Under the pieces are notes generated by a model. That model searched no databases. It saw only the letters and a list, made by a program, of their open reading frames with translations, and was not told where the DNA came from. A program made the translations under genes and the position numbers. This document shows, in pieces, positions 22,585 through 27,513 of a stretch of DNA of 32,768 nt (the stretch's first letter is position 1; the number at the start of each line of letters is the position of its first letter). The stretch spans positions 1-32,768 of the IMG/VR virus record IMGVR_UViG_3300032770_000073. One strand, written 5' to 3'. This stretch comes from a virus.

Positions 22585-23157
22585 TCAGAAACCATGGCTC
22601 CAACCCAAGACAGTGTGATAGCGGGCCACATCATTTGGCCCACTGCCCTGCCATTTGCCCCAAAGCACGCCGATATTGAACTGGCCGCCGCCGATGTGCC
22701 CGAACTTGGCGAACACGCCCGCGTCGGTTACCACGCTCGCAGCGCCGTTGAAGTTGCCGTTGCCGGAGTAGGCCGTGCCCACTCCCGCAATCGTGACGGG
22801 GATCAATTCCAGGGTCGGGAATTGTGAGGGCAACGGATGGAACGGCATTTGCAAACTCACATTGGCGTTCACCAGGCTGAGTTGGCCCAGCCAATCCGCG
22901 CCGAGGCCCAGCCCGACGTTGACCAGGTCCTGCGGGTTCACGTCGTAAACCACGAAGAGGCCGCCGCCCCATTTGGCCTGGCCTTTGGGCGCATAGGTCG
23001 CATAAGGCTCAATCGCGAAATTGGTAATGGCGCCGATGTCGGCGAGCACCTTGTCAAAAGTTGTCGGCGTCGGTAGGTTGGTCTGCTGACTGAACACTGA
23101 ACACTGAACACTGAACACTGCGACCAGCGCGGCGAGGAATACGTTGATTTTTTTCAT
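22585..23157 (-). CDS. Outer-membrane-barrel-like protein with a repeat in its signal peptide
   Basis: 190 residues from ATG 23157. The signal peptide (MKKINVFLAALVAVFSV...) covers residues 1-~24. The mature part alternates Gly/aromatic strands ('GGGLFVVYDV', 'VNVGLGLGADWLG', 'GGQFNIGVLWGKW') and ends in an aromatic 'VLGWSHGF' with C-terminal Phe, like Gram-negative outer-membrane beta-barrels. Seven-base direct repeats (ACTGAAC on the plus strand) encode residues ~13-23. It is the first gene of the lysis/surface block. A superinfection-exclusion or surface-conversion role is possible but unproven. Confidence 0.6.
   Translation of the reverse strand: MKKINVFLAALVAVFSVQCSVFSQQTNLPTPTTFDKVLADIGAITNFAIEPYATYAPKGQAKWGGGLFVVYDVNPQDLVNVGLGLGADWLGQLSLVNANVSLQMPFHPLPSQFPTLELIPVTIAGVGTAYSGNGNFNGAASVVTDAGVFAKFGHIGGGQFNIGVLWGKWQGSGPNDVARYHTVLGWSHGF
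23089..23120. repeat. 7-bp tandem repeat ACTGAAC x ~4.6 inside a signal-peptide coding region
   Basis: Exact heptamers at 23089-23095, 23096-23102, 23103-23109 and 23110-23116, plus four bases to 23120. Seven is not a multiple of three, so a gain or loss of one unit shifts the reading frame of the outer-membrane-like gene just after its signal peptide. Confidence 0.85.
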
Positions 23158-23364
23158 GATGGATTTTGGTTGGGGTTGAAGAATTGCAGCCGTGCGGACG
23201 CACGGAGGGCAAACTCTGAAGTCGCCCACACGACTGCGCCCGGCCTCGGAGGAAAACGAGCCGGGAAATTCGTTGGTGATATTCAGTTTGCCCTTCACGA
23301 GCCCGAGTAAAACACAGGCGCGGCAATTCCCTAGTTGTGCGGCACAACCAAAATGAAGAGGAAC
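23158..23364 (-). promoter_or_regulatory. Hairpin-rich leader of the late/lysis operon
   Basis: The leader of the first late gene contains three inverted repeats: CCGTGCG-GA-CGCACGG at 23190-23205, a nearly perfect ~9-bp stem around 23240-23270 (CGGCCTCG...CGAGCCG), and GTTGTGC-G-GCACAAC at 23334-23348. The last is a compact palindrome suitable for a dimeric regulator. I could not pick convincing -35/-10 hexamers. An activator-dependent late promoter, as in Mu, would be consistent. Confidence 0.45.
23334..23348. promoter_or_regulatory. 15-bp palindrome, candidate operator
   Basis: GTTGTGC-G-GCACAAC, perfect 7-bp arms, between the terminator of the upstream gene and the first late gene. Its position suggests binding of a late-gene activator or repressor. 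There is no direct proof. Confidence 0.45.
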
Positions 23365-23393
23365 AAAAAAAGGAGGGCGAAGTTTTGCCCTCC
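23365..23393 (-). terminator. Rho-independent terminator
   Basis: On the minus strand the stem GGAGGGC...GCCCTCC (arms 23372-23378 and 23387-23393, 8-base loop) is followed by seven Ts (plus-strand A7 at 23365-23371). It would end transcripts of the 23439-23879 lipoprotein gene before the late operon begins. Confidence 0.8.
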
Positions 23394-23438
23394 ATGCATC
23401 GACCCGACTAAATCACCGGCCGGCGCCGGCTGCAAGAA

Positions 23439-23879
23439 TTATTTTTCCAGGCGTTTAAAAATCAGAACCACGTGAGATGTTCTCACGTTTGGAAAATCTC
23501 CACCGGTCTCCGTTTCGGTTTGGGGAATGGCGGCAACCAATTCCCATCCATCCTCACCGGAGCGGCGGATTTCATCCTCAGCCCAATTGAATCCGCCAGC
23601 GGTACCCTTATATGTCCGAAGACGTTTAATCAACTGGTCCGCATTTGTGGATCGATCCTGAATTTCAAGCTGATGGTTAATGTTGTCCAGGTCGAGGAAT
23701 TTATATTCCCATCTGGACGGAAAAGTATTGGCCTTTGGTTGTTTTCCGCATCCACACACGAACGCGGCAATGAGGATTGTAAAAAGGGTCCTTATGTCCT
23801 CGGATTTTGGTTTATGCTGTCTATTTGGCCGCCTGCTAATAGTGTTTTCTGGCTTGAAATTTTTGGCCGTTGGCATCAT
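23439..23879 (-). CDS. Lipoprotein with a DUF4177-like domain
   Basis: 146 residues from the ATG at 23879 (a second ATG follows at 23876), with GGAG upstream. Residues ~31-44 are hydrophobic and end in 'AFVCGC', a lipobox-like site with Cys42 or Cys44. The mature part has 'WEYKFLDLDN' and 'EDGWELVAAI' and ends 'VVLIFKRLEK', the W-E-Y-K ... G-W-E-L-V ... F-K-R pattern of DUF4177-like small beta-proteins. The N-terminal ~30 residues before the hydrophobic stretch are longer than usual, so the real start may differ. It is probably expressed from the prophage with its own terminator and could act at the cell surface. The function is unknown. Confidence 0.6.
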   Translation of the reverse strand: MMPTAKNFKPENTISRRPNRQHKPKSEDIRTLFTILIAAFVCGCGKQPKANTFPSRWEYKFLDLDNINHQLEIQDRSTNADQLIKRLRTYKGTAGGFNWAEDEIRRSGEDGWELVAAIPQTETETGGDFPNVRTSHVVLIFKRLEK

Positions 23880-23960
23880 AGTCGCTCCATCAGTTTTGGG
23901 TTGCAGGGCCGAAACCGCGAATAGCTTCAAACCGAACAATCCACGATAGAAATAGCGCAC

Positions 23961-24038
23961 GAAAATTTGGTGCGGCCCGGTGTGTTCGTGAGGGCGCTTC
24001 GCGGTGCCTGGTTCGGCCGCCGGGTCCGCACCATTTTC
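23961..24038. ncRNA. Strong 78-nt hairpin in the control region (candidate structured RNA)
   Basis: Arms 23961-23980 and 24020-24038 pair over about 18 bp in three runs (6, 7 and 5 bp), broken by only a two-base and a one-base bulge. The loop contains a smaller GCG/CGC hairpin. No poly-T follows on either strand, so it is not a standard terminator. It lies between the lipoprotein gene (minus) and a small plus ORF at 24055. It could be a regulatory RNA, a leader structure of the 24055 ORF, or a small palindromic insertion. Confidence 0.45.
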
Positions 24039-24054
24039 AGAAAGGGTAAACGAA

Positions 24055-24237
24055 ATGAAGCGGGAATTGATACAGTATTTGTATGCGCTGGCGCCGGCAG
24101 AGAGAGAACAACGGATGCGGGAAATGCTTGAAGTGATAAACCGGGTCATGATCGAGGATCGGGTTTTTCACGGCCAGCATCCAGAGCGGCAATTATATCC
24201 TTGGCTGCGTTACCCGAATATTTCACAAGAGAACTAG
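24055..24237 (+). CDS. Possible 60-residue protein antisense to the repressor end
   Basis: ATG with an upstream AAAGGG at a good distance. The product (MKRELIQYLYALAPAEREQ...) is helical and charged with sensible composition. It overlaps the 3' end of the XRE repressor gene by 92 bases tail-to-tail. If real, its transcript would be antisense to the repressor message. The 18-bp hairpin at 23961-24038 would be its leader. No family is recognised, and it could be spurious. Confidence 0.35.
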   Translation: MKRELIQYLYALAPAEREQRMREMLEVINRVMIEDRVFHGQHPERQLYPWLRYPNISQEN

Positions 24238-24568
24238 GGCGGAGTTTTTCCGCCAATCGGCGCGCGATAACGAGTTTTTTTTGGGCATCGTCGATGGCAC
24301 TGAGCAGCTCATTGGACTCATAGGTGGCCGGTGTTTCGCGGAGAGCTGAATCGGACGATTCATCCTCACCCAGGAGCCAACTGATTTTCACGTCGAGGGT
24401 TTGGGCCAGCTTTTGCAACTGGCTGGCGGATGGCTCGCTCAATCCCCGTTCGTAGTCTGAAATGCTTCGCGGAGATATATTAGATCGGGCGGCAAGTTCA
24501 ACTTGTGTCAAATTGAGCCGATTGCGTCTAAAAACCAGACGCTCTTTCAGTCTCACATTTTTTTGCAT
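24146..24568 (-). CDS. XRE-family repressor (prophage immunity, probable)
   Basis: 140 residues. An N-terminal helix-turn-helix (residues ~8-66: 'RRNRLNLTQVELAARSNIS', 'RSISDYERGLSEPS', 'LAQTLDVKISWLLG') is typical of HTH_3/cI-like regulators. The C-terminal ~70 residues are helical, without the Ser-Lys protease pair of LexA/cI, so induction would not be by RecA-stimulated self-cleavage. AAGGGG precedes the ATG. It diverges from the Ner-like gene across a double promoter and probably maintains lysogeny. Confidence 0.75.
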   Translation of the reverse strand: MQKNVRLKERLVFRRNRLNLTQVELAARSNISPRSISDYERGLSEPSASQLQKLAQTLDVKISWLLGEDESSDSALRETPATYESNELLSAIDDAQKKLVIARRLAEKLRPSSLVKYSGNAAKDIIAALDAGREKPDPRS

Positions 24569-24576
24569 TTTTCCCC

Positions 24577-24613
24577 TTGACGGCTAACAGTTTTTTGCTT
24601 AAAGTTTCGTCAA
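24577..24613. promoter_or_regulatory. Divergent early/repressor promoters with the two -35 boxes as an inverted repeat
   Basis: Rightward: TTGACG (24577-24582), 17 bases, TAAAGT (24600-24605), which would start transcription ~14 nt before the Ner-like ATG (24626). Leftward: TTGACG on the minus strand (24608-24613), with a weaker TGTTAG at an 18-base spacing, just before the repressor. The two TTGACG boxes face each other across 25 bases and form the arms of an inverted repeat, so one operator could control both promoters. Start sites are predicted only. Confidence 0.6.
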
Positions 24614-24625
24614 TACTCACACCAC

Positions 24626-24826
24626 ATGAAGGAAATTGCAAGAAATAAATCCGCGGAAGATTACAGGCACCTGAGAGCGAAGCTGCTCCGGCGCGGTATG
24701 ACTCTGCGCGGATTCGCCATTTCCCGCGGGCATTGCATACAATTTGTGTACGACGCTGCCAGTGGGCGCCGCACCGGTCCCAAGGCCAAAAAAATCCGCG
24801 AGCAACTGGAGGAGCTGATCAAATGA
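24626..24826 (+). CDS. Ner/BcepMu gp16-like DNA-binding regulator
   Basis: 66 residues, first gene of the early operon. It opens MKEIARNKSAEDYRHLRAKL and continues 'RGMTLRGFAISRGHCIQFVYDA' and 'GRRTGPKAKKIREQLEEL', matching the helix-turn-helix layout of BcepMu gp16-type and Ner-type proteins that damp the repressor and early promoters. No Shine-Dalgarno sequence; the predicted leader is only ~14 nt. The next gene overlaps its stop (ATGA). Confidence 0.65.
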   Translation: MKEIARNKSAEDYRHLRAKLLRRGMTLRGFAISRGHCIQFVYDAASGRRTGPKAKKIREQLEELIK

Positions 24827-25044
24827 TGAGCAAGGAACTTCGAACGGTCATCCAATTTTGTTTGGACATGGCGCCGCTGGTTCCGCTGGCCCGCCAAGTT
24901 GAACTGTATCGTGGACTGGCAGAAATTTGCGGATCTAAAGTCGAATCTGACATTTTCCTGCGTCTGGCCAAAGATTTGGCCGCCGCCGAAAGCCGCGCCC
25001 GCGAAGCGGCATTTCGATTCACCCAATCCGGAGACGGACAATGA
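24823..25044 (+). CDS. Small early protein, unknown
   Basis: 73 residues starting at the ATG that overlaps the stop of the Ner-like gene. Helical (TVIQFCLDMAPLVPLARQV, then AKDLAAAESRAREAAF). No motif is recognised. ATGA overlaps at both ends place it in the coupled early operon. It may be one of the accessory genes that Mu-like phages carry between Ner and the transposase. Confidence 0.55.
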   Translation: MMSKELRTVIQFCLDMAPLVPLARQVELYRGLAEICGSKVESDIFLRLAKDLAAAESRAREAAFRFTQSGDGQ

Positions 25045-25241
25045 AACCCCAAAAGATCACCTGGCTTCATGGCGCCTTGAGTTACGCGGACCGGCACGAA
25101 ATGAGCGCCGACGAACGGATTGCCGCCGAGAAACGCGCCCTGGCATTTGCCGACGAAAACGATTCCGAAGTCATCGTCACTGTCTGTGATACCGCCGCCG
25201 TTGTGGAAGCGCGAACCATGGAGGCCGCAGAGGCCGCATGA
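25041..25241 (+). CDS. Small early protein, unknown
   Basis: 66 residues, start by ATGA overlap. Acidic/Ala-rich (HEMSADERIAAEKRALAF, AVVEARTMEAAEAA). No recognised domain. Tight spacing within the early operon supports translation. Confidence 0.5.
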   Translation: MKPQKITWLHGALSYADRHEMSADERIAAEKRALAFADENDSEVIVTVCDTAAVVEARTMEAAEAA

Positions 25242-25537
25242 AAGGTCGTTTCAAATACATCATCGTGCCTGCGCACGGCTCGGCCTGGGCAATCCTGATG
25301 CCCGAGTGCATCAACCATTGCGACGCCGTCAACCCCCAAACCACAAAAGTCCTGGGCGCCGGATTTTGCACCATCGCCGGAGACGAGGTGACGGTGGAAG
25401 GGCACAGCACCTCGCTGAATATTTCGGCCAAACCCGCGGACGCCACGGCGATCATTCTGACGCTCTCGCTTATTGGCGTTTTGCCAATGACGGAGGAAGC
25501 GCTCCAGAAAATTTATCTGCCGCAGGTCGCCGAATGA
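25238..25537 (+). CDS. Early protein of 99 residues, unknown
   Basis: Starts by ATGA overlap with the preceding gene. Compact alpha/beta composition (KYIIVPAHGSAWAILMP, GFCTIAGDEVTVEGHS). No transmembrane segment. Not recognised. Confidence 0.55.
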   Translation: MKGRFKYIIVPAHGSAWAILMPECINHCDAVNPQTTKVLGAGFCTIAGDEVTVEGHSTSLNISAKPADATAIILTLSLIGVLPMTEEALQKIYLPQVAE

Positions 25538-26196
25538 ACGCCGCCCTGGTCAAAATCGATGTCGCCGCCGCCGCCCTCGGTTGGAGCGCGGCTCGTCTGT
25601 TTGACCTGGTGGACGCTGGCACGCTGATCGAGCCCGGCTTCGAGTGGGTATTCGATTTTGCAAATGGCCAAGGTGGCCTGCGCGGCTCGCACCGCCGGGA
25701 CCTGCGATTCTGGTTTCCGGAGATAGAGGCTCGCTCTGAACAACGCCCGGCGCCGGCCAGGACAATCGATGCCGTCGTCACGCGCATTCTTCCGCGCGCC
25801 CGCCAGAATTTCCATGCCGGCGAAGTGGACCAGCTGTTTCAACTTCGCCCGCGCACGCGCATTGACCTCCACGATGAACTGGCCGGCAGCCTCAAGAGCG
25901 GCCGGCATCAATATCACCGCGACGACCTGGCGGCGTTCCTGATGCGCCGTTGGATCGGGTGCGATGCTTCGAAAACTTTCCCGCCGGCCATCAAGCGCGC
26001 AGCGAATGGCGCGGCTCCACAGATGGCGGGAACCGGACAATCTGTGGGGCGCCAGTCTAACTCGGCCCGGCGAGGTCATTCGCTCCGGAGCAATTTATCC
26101 GCGCCGGAAGCAACGGCAACATCGAGGGCCAATGCGAATTCTCGCGGGAGCGAGTCGGCGCGGACTATTTCCCATCCGTCCCAGGAGGCCGCATGA
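25534..26196 (+). CDS. DNA-binding protein with two helix-turn-helix-like domains
   Basis: 220 residues from the ATG overlapping the previous stop. A longer in-frame ORF from 25120 is rejected because it runs through two coupled genes. Residues ~8-65 ('AAAALGWSAARLFDLVDAGT', ending 'RRDLRFWFPEI') and ~94-142 ('EVDQLFQLRPRTRIDLHDEL', ending 'HRDDLAAFLMRRWIG') both follow the excisionase/MerR-like HTH pattern, in which a recognition helix is followed by R-D-D-L-x-x-F. The last ~70 residues are disordered and Ser/Arg/Ala-rich. A role in early regulation or in transpososome architecture is inferred. Confidence 0.55.
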   Translation: MNAALVKIDVAAAALGWSAARLFDLVDAGTLIEPGFEWVFDFANGQGGLRGSHRRDLRFWFPEIEARSEQRPAPARTIDAVVTRILPRARQNFHAGEVDQLFQLRPRTRIDLHDELAGSLKSGRHQYHRDDLAAFLMRRWIGCDASKTFPPAIKRAANGAAPQMAGTGQSVGRQSNSARRGHSLRSNLSAPEATATSRANANSRGSESARTISHPSQEAA

Positions 26197-26378
26197 GTCC
26201 CATCCACCGCTACATGCTGATCGACGAAGGCAGCGGCATTGCCGAAGTGGAAAAACGGGTGGGGCGAGCGTCCCCGCGAGCCGCTGTCATGCTCTGGTTG
26301 TTGGTCGGCGCGGCCGTGGGGTCCGCCTTCACCATCATCCTGGTTTGCATCCTGGTCTGCCATCACCTCTCCCAATGA
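26193..26378 (+). CDS. Small membrane protein, unknown
   Basis: 61 residues, ATGA overlap. One transmembrane helix at about 32-57 (VMLWLLVGAAVGSAFTIILV...), a short basic N-terminal part and a very short C-terminus. Possibly a superinfection or host-takeover protein. No family is recognised. Confidence 0.5.
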   Translation: MSPIHRYMLIDEGSGIAEVEKRVGRASPRAAVMLWLLVGAAVGSAFTIILVCILVCHHLSQ

Positions 26379-26731
26379 AAACAAAAAACCTTACCACGCT
26401 CGCGGCTGAGCCGGCGACCGCATCGCTGTGTCGTGAGCCATCAAATTCCCCGACGGCAAAGTCGCCCCTGCCGTCGGCCACTTTACTGCGCCTTGGCACC
26501 ATCGTGGCCGGCAACCAGGTCGCGGCCGGTTTCGGCGGCGAGGACGAAGCGCGCGCGGCCAACGCCGTGATCGCCGGCATCGTCATCGCCCTCAACGAAA
26601 TCGTGCCTGAAAAACAATTCCGGCAGATCATGGTTCAGTGGGAAATCGACCGAATCCGCCTGGGCCAAATCTTCGAAACCGCCGGACTGGATACCAACGA
26701 TCCCGACGTTCAAAAAGTCATCGACCTATGA
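26375..26731 (+). CDS. Early protein of 118 residues, unknown
   Basis: Start by ATGA overlap. The N-terminal third is Pro/Ser-rich and disordered-looking, and the rest is helical (GGEDEARAANAVIAGIVIAL, 'FRQIMVQWEIDRIRLGQIFE'). No motif is recognised. Coupled to the DUF3102-like gene that follows. Confidence 0.5.
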   Translation: MKTKNLTTLAAEPATASLCREPSNSPTAKSPLPSATLLRLGTIVAGNQVAAGFGGEDEARAANAVIAGIVIALNEIVPEKQFRQIMVQWEIDRIRLGQIFETAGLDTNDPDVQKVIDL

Positions 26732-27513
26732 CCGACACCGCTCTTCAAAAATCAAACCCGTCCGTTCCATCTCAAATTACCGGTACCTGGGATGGCGCCC
26801 GCCAATGGCTGAACGCCGCTGGTCTGATGGAGCAGAGTAAACTGTTTTGTCAGGTGATGGCCGGATTCGAGCTGATATCGCTGCACAAAAACGTGACCCA
26901 CGGTGGCGACCATCGATCAAGTTCCCAAAATGGGAACTTGAAAAATGCCAATGAAATTGACGTTTCCCAGAATGGGAAAGGTCTGACCTGGGACGAAATC
27001 CTCGAAAAGGAGACAAACCTATCCACTTCCACAGCCTATCGCTTCATGGACATGGCCAAGGCCGCCGCGCCGCGCCTCAAGAAGATCGTGGCGCTGCGCG
27101 ATTTCGACCCGATGTCCAAGCCGATGAATCTTCTGACCGCGCCGCAGAAAAACGCCCTGGCCACCGGCGTCAAGAAACTCACCGATGGCAAGACGCAGAA
27201 GGATTTCGCCGAGCAGCTCGGGCTGTGGAAAAAGCCGTCCGGCAACGCGAGCCCCACGCCCGGATCGCGCCGCAAACTTTCCATCGGTGAGCAGGCGGAG
27301 CTGCTCAAGACGCTGGCCGTGGAAGATTGGCGGGCCATCGTCGAACTACTTGGCGCCTATCGCGGCAAGTTCACCGTGCTCAAAGATGACACTATCGAGG
27401 CACAGATCGCCGTTCTTGAGCGCCATTTAAAGGCGCGTAAAGCCTGGCTTAATCAGCCCAAAACAAACCGGGTGGCTTCCGCCATCGAGGACCTTTTCGA
27501 CAGCAAATCATGA
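26728..27513 (+). CDS. DUF3102-like DNA-binding protein before the transposase
   Basis: 261 residues, start by ATGA overlap. Residues ~35-110 show 'FCQVMAGFELISLHK', then 'TWDEILEKETNLSTSTAYRFM', the S-x-x-T-A-x-R-x-M signature of DUF3102-like proteins. The C-terminal half is basic and helical. Two TTCCCA-N3-TGGGAA palindromes lie inside its coding sequence (26917-26941 and 26963-26979) and encode the two SQNG tetrapeptides. Its stop overlaps the transposase start. Possibly part of the transposition or partition machinery. Confidence 0.5.
   Translation: MTDTALQKSNPSVPSQITGTWDGARQWLNAAGLMEQSKLFCQVMAGFELISLHKNVTHGGDHRSSSQNGNLKNANEIDVSQNGKGLTWDEILEKETNLSTSTAYRFMDMAKAAAPRLKKIVALRDFDPMSKPMNLLTAPQKNALATGVKKLTDGKTQKDFAEQLGLWKKPSGNASPTPGSRRKLSIGEQAELLKTLAVEDWRAIVELLGAYRGKFTVLKDDTIEAQIAVLERHLKARKAWLNQPKTNRVASAIEDLFDSKS
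26917..26941. repeat. 25-bp perfect palindrome inside a coding region
   Basis: Perfect 11-bp arms around a 3-base centre, core TTCCCA-AAA-TGGGAA. A second, shorter copy of the same core lies 38 bases downstream. Together they could form protein-binding sites or hairpins within the early transcript. Confidence 0.7.
26963..26979. repeat. Second TTCCCA-N3-TGGGAA palindrome
   Basis: Arms TTTCCCA / TGGGAAA (7 bp) with centre GAA. Same core as the palindrome at 26917-26941, also in frame to encode Ser-Gln-Asn-Gly. Confidence 0.6.

Noticed and set aside
25120-25533. Upstream extension of the double-HTH gene
   Set aside because: It runs through two small coupled genes; the ATG at 25534 overlaps the previous stop.
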